A DNA stretch of 64,000 bases from Apus apus. Lineage: Eukaryota > Chordata > Aves > Apodiformes > Apodidae. The notes beneath the pieces were generated by a model. It was not told the DNA's origin and made no database searches. It saw only the letters and a list, made by a program, of their open reading frames with translations. The stretch's first letter is position 1, and every line of letters begins with the position of its first letter. Position numbers and translations under genes: made by a program. The stretch covers positions 44,815,659-44,879,658 of the forward strand of contig NC_067283.1 in the NCBI RefSeq assembly GCF_020740795.1, in the 5' to 3' direction. Shown here piece by piece: positions 51,001 through 63,591 of this stretch.

Positions 51001-54000
51001 GGGGTGGCAGCACATTAATAGTGTGAACTATTATAGTGTGCACGTCAATAGTGGGAACTGCCCAGGGAGATTGTGGAGTCCCCTTCTCTGGAGATATTGA
51101 AGATCTGCCTGGATGCAGTCCTGAGTAATGTGCTCTAGGTGATCCTGCTTTAGCCAGGGAGTTGGACTAGATGATCTCTAGAGGTCCCTTCCAGCTCTGA
51201 CAGTTCCATGAACCTAAGAGAGTACCAGCCTGTAATCAAGAGCAGGGAAGCCTGTTTGAAAACAAAACTAATGCTGTAGCAGTAAACTGAGAGTGACAAC
51301 TTTACCCTTGCAACTTAATATGGTTATGTCCACTTAAGTGCCTTAAATATGTAATAACTAAAAGGGAAGTTAATTGCCCCAAGTACTCAAAATTCATCTG
51401 TTTCGGTTATGGAAGATAGTGTTTAGTGTTCAGGAGCATTCCTTAGGACTTAGTAACTTCTAAAGCAAAGGTCTGGTCAAGCATCTGTGGGTAAGTTTCA
51501 CTAAGTTCCTGCATGTGTTTAGGGAATAGATGTTCATGTGTGAAATAAGCATGTCAGGATAGAATCACAGAATGGTTTGGGTTAAAAGGGATATTAAAGA
51601 TCATCTAGTCCAACCTCCCTGCTATAGGCAGGTATACCTCCCACTAGACCAGATTGCTGAAAGCCCCATCCAACCTGGCCTTGAACACTTCCAGGAATGG
51701 GGCGTCCGCAGCTTCCCTGGACAGCCTGTTCCAGTGTCTCACCACTGTCACAGTAAAGAATTTCTTCCTAAATCTACCCACTTCCAGTTCAAAGCCATTC
51801 CCCCTTGTCCTATTGCTACACGCCCTTATAAAAAGTTCCTTCCCAGTTTTCCTGTAGGCCCCTCAGGTACTGGAAGACCACTATAGTAAGGTCTCTTTGG
51901 AGCCTTCTCGTCTCCAGGCTGGACAGCCCTAACTCTCTCTGCATGTTTTCACAGGACCAGTCAGCCCTCTGATTATCTTTGTGGCCCTCCTCTGGTTTCA
52001 CTCCAGAGGATGTTAGTGGTGGGATTGCTTAAACTTTTACAGCACGGAAAGGATGCTTAGTCAGCTCTTTAATCACAATGCTTGGCTAATAAGTAAGTTT
52101 CTCAACTTCAAATTTTATTTCAGGCTGGAAAGCGAGCTTTTCTATCTATCCAGATGTCTTCTCACTGTTTATTTAAAAATCACAATAGGAATCTGGCTTA
52201 GCTGGAGTTATGGATGCAGGGTACTAAAATAATTTTGATGTTACACAATTTTCAGGAGTTATGCTTTCTGGAGATGGCATAAAATGTCTGAATCTGAATG
52301 GGGAAAGGTGCAGCAGAAGTAACATGATTGTGATAGTATGGCAAGTAATGAGTCATAAATTACTGTAATCTGGTATTGTTAAAGAGTAACTCGTGTAACA
52401 AAATCAGTGGGGAAGAGACTAAATCATGTTCAACTTCATGTGTAACTCAGTTCACCCAGTGTTTCATAAACATAAGTATTCCTCTTTTTTTTTTTTAATT
52501 GACAAAGCAGTGATTTTATTGTTTAAAAACAAAGTATTTTTATCTTGAATCATATTGATGATTAGTTTTAAATTAAAATCTTTAGTACTAATAGGATGTC
52601 TCTTTTATTTTCAGGTCTTGGCACAGAATGAATGTAATTAGAGAAAACAGAGATCTTGCTTGTTTCTATACAACAAAACATTCATGGAGGGGAAAGTGAG
52701 TAGTTTAAAGTTTGTTTGGGTGGGGTTTTTTTGTTTGTTTCCTATGACATTTCTTTCTCAGTTATTTGTTTTAGCTGCGTAGTTCCTGTATTGATGGATG
52801 AAAATTGAACAAAAGGCTTCTGCTGCTCAGTCTCTGACTGGAATACATATTCACTAAAATCAATTTGGAATTTAAACATCGTGTTTTAGCCTTCCTCTGC
52901 ACATGTTCCCACACTTCAGTGTAGCTCTAAATTGGGCTGACTTACTCAGCTTCTGAGTCTCTTTAACTTACTATATAAAGCGCCATTTAAAATGAAAATA
53001 CTTCTTCTCTGAGCAGATTCTTGGAAGGGTAATGTCTTCTGTACTTTAACAGATGAGGGTCACTAGTCCACACATATACTTAACATGTTGCATAATAGAT
53101 TATCTGTTAAACTATTACCTGAGATTATTTGAAAATCTCTGTTACTAGAAATAAACTTCAGCCCTAGTGGGGGTCTTGGATCTAAAACTGAATTTTTAGT
53201 GGTGTGTCTGTCTGCAAAAGCTAGAGAACTTCTAATAAATACTATTAAAGTGTAATAACTGGTATCTGTTATGTTGTGTTTGAAGTCAGCTGTTAGGCAT
53301 ACTTTTTAAAGCTTCATAGGACTTTCTCTGGTATGCTTAACTGTTCCTTCTCACATGCGTGGAACTGGGATTTTTCCTTGCTACTTAAACATCAACAGAA
53401 CAAAGAGGGTATGTTGTCTGCATGAGTACTGCTTTATTCTGATTATTATACTGAGAGGTGATGTCTGAATCTGTTTGCCTAGTAAGTTGAAACTGGCTGC
53501 TTTTTTTTTTTTTTTTTTTTGGGCTGCCTGCTGACAGATACTTCATTAATTCTTCCTATCAAAGATTGGGAATGCTGGGAAGGAAATGAGAATGAGATTG
53601 CAAGGAGTGACAGCCACAGGTGTTTCTCAAATGTGCTATGAAGAACAATGAGATTGCTTCAGTGTCTGATCAGAGTTCCCTGCCTTTTTGTTGGTAAAAA
53701 TTAAAGCCCTGTGTAGTTCAGAGTCCAGAGTAGACTGACCAGCTGTCTGAGGGCAAAATCTTCTACCAATACAGATTCTTGATTGACTCTAAATACAGTT
53801 TAATATATATTATTTCTATGTCCTTAGATTTCTGTTCATAACTTGTGTAAATTGTGTCTTACCTGAGCTAAGACCCATGCATTTGGATGTGTGCAGTCAT
53901 GCGTGAATAAACTGTTTCTTTTAGTAATAGTAAGATACTACGTTGGGGTAGAATTTAGAAGAGTTTTCTCCTCTTAATCTCAGTTTCTCAACAGAAAATA

Positions 54001-57000
54001 TGCAGTTTCTTCCTCTGAAATTATGCATATGTTTTGAGCCACTTGTTGAAAACTAAATACATAGAACTCAATTACTTCTTGCCCAGTGTCTTCCATTAAA
54101 GAGCCTGTTCCTACATGATGAAAACTGTTGAAGTTTGAGTAGTATGATCTTGAAATTTGACCAGTTTTGTGATAAACTATGTAGTCTTATAGAACTTCAA
54201 ACTAAGTCTAAAGCCTAAAACAGAAGGTTAGTTTAAAAACTCAATGACTTTTCATGTAATGCACGGGAAAGGACTATTTAGTGAGTAGTTGCAGCAGAAG
54301 CTTGTATGGCTTTTAGTAACTGTCTATTTGAGTATTTAATTCCACTCAGTTCATAGTTATACAATCTCTGTATAATCTATGGATAACATAAAAAAAAGTA
54401 ACTTAGCGTGTATTCCTAAATGAGCCTGAATCACTGTGACTCTTCATATGATTTGTCACTTTGCTGAGTATGGGCTGTATGCATGGCAGTTAAAGTATTT
54501 TCCAGTGGCACAGATGATGATTCTCCAGTGTTGATCTGTAATTCCATAAAGTTACTGAACATTGTCTTTAAGTGTGGTGTTATAAAATTTGTCTACCAAG
54601 TTCATTCTGAATTTAAGAAGTGTAACTTTTGACTTCTACAGTGCTTCAAAGAACCTAGTGATAGGCAATAGTCTTATTACTGGGAAGAGAAATTCTTAAA
54701 TTCTTCTCAAAACAGCCTGGCATTAGACTGTACTGCAGAGTAGTTTGAGAGATAACTAATGGTGAAATCTTCAAGGCCTGGACATATAGACACATTTCTA
54801 CATACTTAAAGGTGATGTTCTGGACAAGAGTATGCTGGATAATAAATATGCTCTCTACATTTTGAAATGCTGGCTTGAGGTTGAGGGGAGAAAAGGAATG
54901 TTCTATTACATTTGGAAGCTGGTCTTCAATTATAAGTGATTTTGCCACAAAGCACTTTGAAAGTTTTTAGTATGTTAAGTGAGTAAACTAGACCTTAAAA
55001 AAGTGCTTTATTACTTGTAGTAAGTTTATGTTCTTTAGAACAGCATAAACCTTATTTGTAAATCATAGAAAAGGCAGAATACTACTTAAGTTGTAAACGA
55101 GAGGAGAGGGAACAGCTTATTTGTTCAAAGGATTTTTGTTATTATCTAAGAACTAGAGCATCCTTTGACAGACTGACTATAGTGGGATTATTAGGAGATA
55201 GAGTAGCTTCAAATGTTCTGCTTAATTACTGCAACTTCTGTTGACCAGCATCTTAAATAAGGAAAATTCAACTACATGGAAAAACAAATAGATGTTTTAG
55301 ATAAATTAAGCATCTTTAAGGTGGCAGTTCACTTCCATATTACTACTGATTTTTCTAAGCTTTGAAAAAAATAGGCACTTGCTTTAATTCCTAGACAAAC
55401 TCCTCTGGGCTGGAACTTGCATCAGTTTGAATAATGGAAAATGGTAGGGAATGAAGTTTGTGAGGTTGACTGTGTCAGACACATACACTTGGCCTTGCTA
55501 TTATGAGAGAAGGGAGGACAGTTCAAATAACGTGACAGAGCAGCTCTGAATCCTGTATCTGAAGCCCATGCAAAGTTTGACCTTGTACAGAAACGATGGC
55601 TTGTGCTGCAGACCTGGCAAGTGAGAGAAAGGACTGCAACACAAGAATGCTGAGGAACAAGGAAGAAATGACCTGCTTCTTGATGCAGTGTCTAGTATGG
55701 TACTGATCAGATTAGTCAGCCATCTGATTGATCCTAACCTGCTCTTTCCCTAGCCAACTCACGGTTTATCCAGAACTGAAACTGAACTTGCTGCACTGAT
55801 TCAGTATTTTAGTATGGACAGCCAGTATGTCTGTTTGGTTCAAGTTCAAGAGAGGCATCTGTATTCAGATCCTGTTTCTTTGGTTGGGAAATAGTTACTA
55901 GTACTGTTACTGGTTCAGGTTTGACTTGACTTTCTGGGCAGGACTGCTTCCTGATAGAAGTACCCTAGAATAAGAAGCTTGCACAAGTAGTAAGGGATTA
56001 GTAGTAATCTATTGCTTCAAACTCTGGCTAGTTATGTTGCAAAACTTTCTGATTTGGAAGTATGCAAATAGTATCTATATAAAGAGTTTGTTCAGGGTTT
56101 GCTGTGAAGGTTGTCTAGGAAATGAAACCATGGTAAAGTTTCGATTTCACACTTGAAGCATCTAAATTTCTTAGCTCAGTGCTGCTTGTTTCTGGTATGC
56201 CTGAAACGCAGGCAACTGCCTTGCTACAGCTGTTCTTTAAGTGCTGTGGCAGTTAACATATCTGAGACATTGATGCATGATGACTAGCTGCATGTTGAAC
56301 TCTAGCTTTAGTGATCAGTCTTTTGAGGTGTAATAGTCTTAGTTTTCCTCAAGGTGAAGAAAATTAGGCTTGGCCATAGTATCAGCTTTATAACAGTATT
56401 ATGGCCCAGGTGCATAAATTGCATTATTTCGTGTTGCAACTGCTGTCTTCAAACAGATGCTGTGGAGTATTGTAGGAATAACTTTGTCCTATCTGTGTAG
56501 TCTTTTTAGAATTTATTCTGGTCTGTTAGTACCTTCCAGTACAAGTTCCAAGCGTCTTTGGTCCTGAATTAGCCAATAACAAGGAGAAGATATGTGCAAG
56601 GAAATAAATTTGGTAGTATTTAACTTGTATGCCCCCTTTCTGGATATACAGAGCAGAGGAGCTTCACATATTATAAACTGCAAACTAACAACTCAAAAAA
56701 GGAATTTCCAGATCCATTTCCTAACACTGACTTGTATATAGCTGCTTAACATAGTTTTGCTCTTCAAGAGGGTGTTTCTGTGACTTTTGGAGAAACTAAC
56801 ACCCTTCTGTATTATAGGTATAAGCGAGTCTTTTCAGTTGGAACCCATGCCATCACCACATACAATCCCAACACGCTAGAAGTTACAAATCAGGTAACTA
56901 ATTTTTGAATGGGGACACTTTGAGTTTATTTCTGACTATTATTAATCATCCAGAGTGAATAATGGCATATTGTCTTAAGAAACTATGTAGTCTGACAAGA

Positions 57001-60000
57001 TCTCAGCAAAACCAGAAGGTATGGCAGCTGCTACAAAAGCACACAGAAAACTGGTGTTACCTCTAGTAACTCTACAAATATCCAGTAGATTTTTGTCCTT
57101 TTAAGCTATTTATCTTTATTAGCCACAAAGTAGTAGTTTGCCTTCAGGTGTACTGTTCTGAATGAACTGGGGTAAGTTTAATCACTGCAAGGCTATGTCC
57201 CTGAAGGGAGTTAGGACACTTACTTACTTTGCAGAGTGTTAAATAAGAATCTCAAGCTAAAGCTGCCACGTAGCATGCTAGCTGTTGTTTCATTACAGCA
57301 ACTCACTTAGGTACTAAGGGTTTTTGAGTGGAACAGATGTAGCTTTAAAATGACTGACAGTATAATGTGATTACTTTCAATTGTCTAGTGGCCTTATGGA
57401 GATATCTGTAGTATTTCTCCTGTTGGAAAAGGACAAGGAACAGAATTTAGTCTCACTTTTCGCAAAGGGAGTGGAAGAAAGTCTGAAACTCTTAAATTTT
57501 CCACAGAGCACAGAACAGAGCTCCTTACAGAGGCACTGGTAAGATTTAATGTTTTTTTTTTTCCCCTCAAGCAAACAGCAAGTACTTGGTTGTCATTACC
57601 ATGGGGTAGCTTACAGTGTTTTATTTCCTTATATAAAAAGTAAGAAAGTGATTTATATTTTGAGCTATTTAATTAATGTACTTGATCTAGTGTCAGCAAC
57701 TAGTGCATGATTCTTAAATAGCAAGTCAAGCTACAAACACAGAATACATTAAACTGCAGTGGAATGCCAAGTCTTCAAGGAGGCTTAATTCAAGTCCCTT
57801 AAAACAGGGTTGGCTTAAATGTGGATTTTCTGGATAGTTTGGATATAATATTTGCACTTACTGATGTTTGTTTTTTTTTTAAAAAACAGAGATTCAGGAC
57901 AGACTTCTCAGAAGGAAAAATCACAGGACGGGTAAGTGTCTGGCTTATATTGATCATGTGGAGTTTAATGAAGTGATCTAAAGACTTAAACTTTCACTGT
58001 GTTTTATGCATGTTATGCACGTGCTAGATGTGATACCTAAAGTAGCTTTTGTAAATTTGGATCTAAAGTCTTGCTTTGAGAAGAGAAAATGAAGAGTTCA
58101 TTCAAAAGCAACGGGAACCTTTTCAGCAGTAGAATATTTGAGTTCTCTTCACTTGGCCTGAGCCATTCAAAGACTCTGAATGTTACTGCTGAAATAAAGG
58201 GCTTTACCACACGGAGTTCTTACTTGAGAAGGAAGAATAAAAACATAAGCTTGCTTCATTATTAATTGTTTACTGCTTCCAGCTTTTTACTTTCCAACTC
58301 TAAATAGTTTCCTGCACAACATCCTGAATGCTTAATGTGGAAATAAAGTTTCTGGTGAAGATTTTTGTAGGTCAGATTAAAGATAAGATTGCCATTTAAT
58401 AAATCTTGGTAATATACAGTGCTGGACTTGTATTTGGTTTTATGTTTTCTGGTCACAGAAGACAGCACTTAAAAGTAATTTAAAGCATTGTACAGAATAA
58501 GTCTTCAGTGATGAGCATAGTAACGCTGCTGGAATATGAGGATCCCCTTTGTTTTACTGTAGTTTAGAACAGACACCTGATGTGCTCATTTCAGAAAGTC
58601 TGTATTTGTAATGGAATATGACCGCAGGAGATGAAAAATTTCCACTATAGTGATAAGTCTACCATTATGTAGTCTTGATTAGCTGACTAATAGCATCCTG
58701 TGCAATAGCCATTTCCTTGTCTAACCACAGTGCATAGTCTGCAGCAAGAGAAACTTAATCCTTTTGGGATAGCTGTTTTGGGTTTGCTATTCAGTGTTTA
58801 AGCTGTGACTTCCTTGTCAGTAGACAGCTATTCTCACTTGATTCAGTGTTGTTAACACAGGTAAGAGCATTAAGGGAAATTATGTCATTTTTTTTAACTT
58901 TACACCTACACCATTTACTAGATAGGAAACCAACTATTGCTATGTAGTAAAGGAGTGTGTGTAGATGTCTAAAATTAGCTCTCTTTGCAGAGGTATAACT
59001 GCTATAAACATCACTGGAGTGATACGAGGAAGCCTGTGATTCTAGAGGTGACTCCTGGAGGTATTGACCAAATTGATCCTGCAACAAATAAAGTCCTGTG
59101 CTCTTATGACTACAGAAACATTGAAGGCTTTGTTGATATTGCTGGCTATCAGGGAGGCTTCTGTATTCTCTATGGAGGATTTAGTAGATTGGTGAGTACT
59201 AAAACAAAACATCTCGGTATGGTGCTTAGGATGTTTCTAGCTGCATAGTTAATAGTGCAGCTTCAACCCAATTTAAGAGTACAAGTATGTGCATCTTTGG
59301 GATGCAGCTGTGGAGCCTCAAGGCTTGTGGATGAGTTTTAGAACCTCTTGTCCACAGGAATTTAGTTAAAACATTTGAGAGTAAGGCATAGGGTTTTTTC
59401 TTGTTACATATTTAAAAAATACAGAGTATAAAATACCAAGTTATTTATAGTTGGATAACGAATATGAATGCAAAACAGACATGGAGTTTCCTGGCATTTC
59501 TCAAAGTTATGGAAGTGACAGGCAGCATTACTAACCTACCGACCTGATGAAGAGATTCTATTCAGAAATTGATTGATCAGTGGTGATGCCTTCCTTTTAG
59601 GCCTGTAATCTGATGTTGGGCAGCTTTTCTCGGGAAATACTGCAGTGTAACGTTGGTTTCAAAATTGTGAAAGGGTTTCTGTGTCTTATACTGCAAGCAG
59701 CCAAAATGGATCTTCAGGAATTAGTTCATGGTTACAAATGTAAACACAGCGATCTCGGTCACTAATAACAAAATAAGACTACTTTCTAGATCAGGATTTC
59801 CACGTCTTTTGTACTGTGGCATGCTTTTCTCTGGCATAAAACTAGCAATATATAATTCATCCTCTAGTGCTGCACTAACCTTGCCTCACAAGGCTCAATA
59901 GCAGCCCTTACAGATAGAAGCTGGGGCTGTCACTGTGGTTCTCTGGCTCCTCACTCCTGCCAGCCTGTCAGGAACTTTTGCCAAGGGTGGGCAGGCGGGT

Positions 60001-63000
60001 CATGCAGACCTTTACTTTAATGGCACTCTAATGGGGATCCTTTAGGAATAGTTGCTATAGATTTTTATTTTTTTTTTAATAAATGTAAACTTAATAGGGC
60101 ATCTCTTGTGTAATAAATACCTCCTCTCTTTGTACTATGCACTGAGCAAAAGAAAACCTAGCTGCTGGGAAGATTCTCTACTGTTGGGTATATAGCAGAG
60201 AAACTGTACATCATGAAACTGATAATCTTGAGCTATGCTATATTTCTCATCTGTTTATTTTTCTTGTTGAAACTTGCAGCACCTCTTTGCATCTGAGCAA
60301 AGGGAAGAAATTGTCAAAAGCGCAATAGAGCATGCGGGCAACTTCATAGGGATCTCTCTGCGGATAAGGAAAGAATCGCTAGAATTTGAGCAATACTTCA
60401 ATCTTCGCTTTGGAAAATACAGCAACGATGAGTCTATAACATCTTTAGCAGAGTTTGTTGTTCAAAAAATAACACCTAGACACTTGGTAAGGGTATAAAA
60501 CTGAAATTACTTGCTTCTCTTAATTGCTAAGAATTCTCTTTCCTAACATGCTTGTTTTATGTTGGTTTTTTTTAAGGAACCTGTGAAAAGAGTACTAGCT
60601 CTTACAGAAGCTTGCTTAGTGGAGCGGGATCCAGCTACCTATAACATTGCAACTTTGAAACCTTTAGGCGAGGTAAGAGGCAACCTTTTCCATTACCACT
60701 TCTTTAAACAGAAGCACTAAGAGATGATAATAGTAGGAATTTGACAGTATACATTAGATGGCCTCAATTTGTATCGTGGAAAAATAACACTACTTCATGA
60801 ATATGATCCTTATCTCTTATTTGTAGGTATTTGCAATAGTATGTGACTGTGAAAACCCCCAGCTTTTTACCATTGAATTTATCAAAGGACAAATTCGGAA
60901 ATATTCTTCAACAGAAAGGTAACTGGAGCTCTTGTGGGTTATAAATGAAAATTGAAGTTGCCATTGTAGTGCTTCTAGTTTCTCAGCTTCCATAAACTCC
61001 AACCCTTGGAAGTGTTAACTAAAAGCCTTACTATTCTAGTGGTCTTCTACTTACAAATCAAGATTTTCTACAGGACCTAAATATCTTACCTTCATCCCAA
61101 CTTGAAGCAAATCTGGCCAGAAGTTTTCTGATGAACATATAAGGGTGTTGGACAGTTAGACACAGTCTGTTTCTCCTAAGTAATGTTATTCTGTGTATGT
61201 TCTTGTTTAAGCAGTATATCTGAGTGAAAGAAAGCAATCACAATGTAAGTGATACAGAAATGTGAAGGCTGTAAACCCTTTCAGCTGTCTGCTTGAGATG
61301 GTTTTCATTGATTCTATTTAAAACAACCAACAGAATAGTCCCTGAGTGCACTTGCAGTTGTAATGCAGTCTAATCCTGCTCAGTGAGGTTTTGCAGAAAG
61401 CAGAGGGATGAGTTGGCTCGCAACATGTGTAACTCATTAACAGATTATCTAGAGTTGATCTCTTTAATGAAAGGCTGCAGCTGGCTATACTGGATGTGAG
61501 ACAGCTCTGCTATTACAGTGAATAAAGGAAGACTTAAAAGTTTGTGATTCCTTCCAGAGGTGTAGCTGTTAGTACCAGTTTTAGTAAGCGTTTCCAAGTA
61601 TTGCTGCCTTTCATTCTGTGCTTGATTATTTTTTTTTAAATTATTTTTTTTTGGGGTGCCTGTTTTTCTTATAACTTGATTCATTGGTTTCACTTTTCTT
61701 ACCTTAATTTTATCTGTATATTTTTCTCTCAACCCAGAGATTCTCTCCTGGCTAGCTTGTTGGATGGAGTGAGAGCTTCTGGTAATAGAGATGTCTGTGT
61801 GAAAATGACCGCCACACACAAAGGCCAGCGTTGGGGATTACTCAGTATGCCTGTAGATGAAGAAGTAGAGAGTCTTCATCTGAGGTTTTTGGCTGCTCCT
61901 CCAAGTAAGCTAATGCTTATTACATGGCTTTATAATGCTTCTTAAAGCATCCAGATATTTAGTCATATCCTGTGCATTTAACTTCTGTTATGTCTTCTTC
62001 CAGATGGTAACTTTGCAGATGCTGTGTTCAGGTTCAATGCTAACATTTCCTACAGTGGGGTACTACATGCAGTTACACAAGATGTAAGAATAAATCCTCT
62101 GCCCATTATCTTAAAAATGTTGTTAATGCATGAAGATATTAATATGTGTTATTTCTTAACCAGGGTCTGTTCTCAGAAAACAAGGAGAAACTCATTAATA
62201 ATGCCATAACAGCATTGCTCTCGCAAGAGGGAGATATTGCAGCATCTAATGCAGAGCTTGAAAGCCAATTTCAAGCAGTAAGACGACTTGTGGCTTCAAA
62301 AGCGGGGTTCCTTGCCTTTACTCAGCTTCCAAAGTAAGTGAGAAGTCTCTTCAAGCTTGGAAGTAGTAGGTGAAAACAGTTCTTGAGCTTTTGATGTCTT
62401 ATCTTTGAAACAGAGTTGGAGTTAAGTCTCACTTCTGAAAATCACTGGAAGACTGTACACGATTGCTTCTAGTAGCATGAGGCTGTCATCAGGGTTTAAT
62501 GTAAATTGAGAACCCAAATGATCAATCATTAGTATGTAAAGCTTATTCTTCCATTGCTAAATACTCACTGCCCTGAGTCACATATTCTAAAATGTACCTT
62601 CATCGGTCCTTGAAATATATTGATGCCATTTCTGTCTTCAGTTCAACACAAGATAAAACTTGATGTGGGAAGTTGAGTTGTACTCCTGCAGAAAGTACGG
62701 GCTGCTTGGAGTTTTTCTTAATTGGATAACATAAGGAAGTAGAAGATGATCAGTTTTTCTGAAAATAAAAAATAATTTGGAGTATTTTTTACTCTGGACA
62801 ATGGGGCAACTGAATGATGTGAAGAGTAGCAAGCACTTACTCTTTGACCTTTATGAAGTTCTGATTCTCTGGGAGTAGTGTCCTGTACTCTCACTACCCT
62901 GTAACTACAGAAATATATCTTTGTTTTGGTGAGCATAATCCTGGAATATTGTTAACAGTGAAGTCAATATTAATGGTTTCCTACCAAGGAGTTTCAAATT

Positions 63001-63591
63001 TATCTAAAAGTCAAGCTACTGGCTTTCCAAATGCAATGGCAGCAGGCCACTTCTGGTCCCCAGCTGGACTTTTATATTAAAAATAAGATTACTGTTTCCT
63101 CTCTAATCTTGGTGGTTTTGCTTTCCTTTCAAAAGATTTCGAGAACGATTAGGAGTGAAGGTGGTGAAAGCCCTCAAAAGGAACAATGATGGAGTAACCC
63201 ATGCCTCTATTGACATGCTTTGTGCTCTTATGTGTGTAAGTATTAAATTGCAGATTCTTTCACTTTGGCATGTGTGCCCTTCAGTCTATCCAAAGATCTA
63301 AAAGTAGAGGATTGCTCTTCAACTTCAAGTGTGCTCAGACATGAAATAACTTGTATAATGATTTCTTGCCGAACTTGAAGTGGGATGTACTTTGTGTGGC
63401 TTCAGAGTGTGGCTTTTGGACTACAGCTGTTAAGAACTGAGAGTTGAAATGTGAGTGCACAGAGAATGCTTTCTTTTTTATAGCCCATGCATGATGACTA
63501 CGACTTGAGGCAAGAGCAGCTGAACAAAGCTTCTCTTCTTTCCTCCAAGAAATTTCTAGAAAATCTACTAGAGAAATTCAATTCCCATGTG
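45062..63591 (+). CDS. DNAJC13: DnaJ homolog subfamily C member 13 (RME-8), N-terminal part, gene runs off the window
   Basis: Endosomal J-protein co-chaperone that recruits Hsc70 and acts with the SNX1/retromer-WASH machinery in endosome-to-Golgi and recycling traffic. Coding join in the window: 52628-52695, 56818-56893, 57389-57538, 57890-57931, 58991-59191, 60280-60486, 60577-60672, 60827-60918, 61738-61904, 62004-62083, 62164-62333, 63136-63235, 63484-63591; 1557 nt, 519 codons, all junctions in frame. The translation matches vertebrate RME-8 nearly throughout, including the N-terminal [14 protein letters not shown] and the [12 protein letters not shown] and [10 protein letters not shown] blocks of the PH-like, PI(3)P-binding region. 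The J domain, GYF-like segment and IWN repeats lie downstream of the window. The start given is approximate for the non-coding first exon; transcription start is not determined. Confidence 0.95.
45069..45080 (+). promoter_or_regulatory. YY1 / TISU-like element (AAGATGGCGGCC)
   Basis: AAGATGGCGGC is the strong YY1 consensus and, apart from the first base (T rather than C/G), fits the TISU element that couples transcription start to initiation on very short leaders. Confidence 0.75.
45072..45098 (+). other. Upstream ORF in DNAJC13 exon 1 (8 codons)
   Basis: ATG within the TISU-like element opens an ORF reading MAASSARL then TGA. The main DNAJC13 start is in exon 2, so if transcription starts upstream of 45072 this AUG lies in the 5' UTR. 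Confidence 0.5.
46941..47010 (+). repeat. Intron 1 direct repeat, copy A
   Basis: Aligns without gaps to copy B at 48190-48259; by eye 58 of 70 bases agree. Shared landmarks: CCCTGTGT, GTATAGACTT, AGGAACTTTA and TTGCTGGAAT. Confidence 0.75.
48190..48259 (+). repeat. Intron 1 direct repeat, copy B
   Basis: Partner of copy A 1.25 kb upstream, same orientation, about 83% identity by eye. Either a local duplication or two members of an uncharacterised repeat. Confidence 0.75.
51045..51211 (+). mobile_element. CR1 LINE 3' fragment
   Basis: AACTGCCCAGGGAGATTGTG, GGATGCAGTCCTGAGTAATG, then GGAGTTGGACTAGATGATCT and GAGGTCCCTTCCAGCTCTGA: plus-strand CR1 in DNAJC13 intron 1, with a diverged terminal octamer (GTTCCATG). 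Confidence 0.92.
51559..52012 (-). mobile_element. CR1 LINE 3' fragment (longest copy)
   Basis: Starts ATAGAATCACAGAATGGTTT and runs about 450 bases through AACACTTCCAGGAATGGGGC, AAGAATTTCTTCCTAAATC, CTTCTCGTCTCCAGGCTGG and TTTGTGGCCCTCCTCTGG. Minus orientation, about 0.6 kb before DNAJC13 exon 2. Confidence 0.95.
52615..52695 (+). CDS. DNAJC13: DNAJC13 exon 2 (start codon)
   Basis: Begins with 13 untranslated bases after TATTTTCAG; ATG at 52628 has A at -3. It encodes MNVIREN through WRGK, ending two bases into codon 23 before GTGAGT. An out-of-frame ATG overlaps four bases later. Confidence 0.93.
53501..53520 (+). repeat. Poly-T run (20 T)
   Basis: Simple homopolymer in DNAJC13 intron 2. 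The intron (52696-56817) otherwise shows no recognisable gene or repeat. Confidence 0.9.
56818..56893 (+). CDS. DNAJC13: DNAJC13 exon 3
   Basis: Completes codon 23 and runs to residue 48 ([18 protein letters not shown] region, PH-like strands). Acceptor ATTATAG, donor GTAACT, ends in phase 0. Confidence 0.93.
57389..57538 (+). CDS. DNAJC13: DNAJC13 exon 4
   Basis: Residues 49-98, phase 0-0. [15 protein letters not shown] through [14 protein letters not shown], part of the N-terminal lipid-binding PH-like module. Donor GTAAGA. Confidence 0.95.
57890..57931 (+). CDS. DNAJC13: DNAJC13 exon 5 (42 nt)
   Basis: Residues 99-112, [14 protein letters not shown], phase 0-0, acceptor AAAACAG, donor GTAAGT. 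A small, frame-neutral exon. Confidence 0.92.
58991..59191 (+). CDS. DNAJC13: DNAJC13 exon 6
   Basis: Residues 113-179, phase 0-0. [29 protein letters not shown] and [11 protein letters not shown] are strongly conserved RME-8 blocks. Donor GTGAGT. Confidence 0.95.
60280..60486 (+). CDS. DNAJC13: DNAJC13 exon 7
   Basis: Residues 180-248, phase 0-0. [20 protein letters not shown] through [10 protein letters not shown]. The TTG/GTAAGG donor gives a single residue (Leu, Ser in human) before EPVKR; using AGG/GTATAA instead would add two residues. Confidence 0.92.
60577..60672 (+). CDS. DNAJC13: DNAJC13 exon 8
   Basis: Residues 249-280, phase 0-0. [19 protein letters not shown] and [10 protein letters not shown], acceptor TTTTTTAAG, donor GTAAGA. 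Confidence 0.94.
60827..60918 (+). CDS. DNAJC13: DNAJC13 exon 9
   Basis: Residues 281-310 plus two bases of codon 311. [20 protein letters not shown] then IRKYSSTER, donor GTAACT. Confidence 0.94.
61738..61904 (+). CDS. DNAJC13: DNAJC13 exon 10
   Basis: Completes Arg311 and runs to the first base of codon 367. [39 protein letters not shown], donor GTAAGC. Confidence 0.95.
62004..62083 (+). CDS. DNAJC13: DNAJC13 exon 11
   Basis: Residues 367-393. [19 protein letters not shown] then VLHAVTQD, acceptor TTCTTCCAG, donor GTAAGA, ends phase 0. Confidence 0.94.
62164..62333 (+). CDS. DNAJC13: DNAJC13 exon 12
   Basis: Residues 394-449 plus two bases. [36 protein letters not shown] and TQLPK, start of the armadillo-like helical region. 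The upstream intron is only 80 bases (62084-62163). Confidence 0.95.
63136..63235 (+). CDS. DNAJC13: DNAJC13 exon 13
   Basis: Residues 450-483. [19 protein letters not shown] through DMLCALMC, acceptor TTTCAAAAG, donor GTAAGT. Confidence 0.93.
63484..63591 (+). CDS. DNAJC13: DNAJC13 exon 14 (last complete exon in window)
   Basis: Residues 484-519, phase 0-0. [19 protein letters not shown] and [14 protein letters not shown], donor GTAAGT. The next coding exon, expected to resume with DHGTGAL, is not in the window. Confidence 0.95.

Larger units (their letters stand above)
45259..52614 (+). other. DNAJC13 intron 1
   Basis: About 7.4 kb. It contains the tail of the CpG island, a pair of diverged 70-base direct repeats and two inverted CR1 copies, listed separately. 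Open frames here (for example 46084-46386) have no protein similarity I recognise. Confidence 0.6.

Noticed and set aside
58505-58580. C/D-box-like pattern (GTGATGA then CTGA about 65 bases later) in DNAJC13 intron 5
   Set aside because: No complementary terminal stem flanks the boxes, and no internal D' box with a plausible guide is visible.
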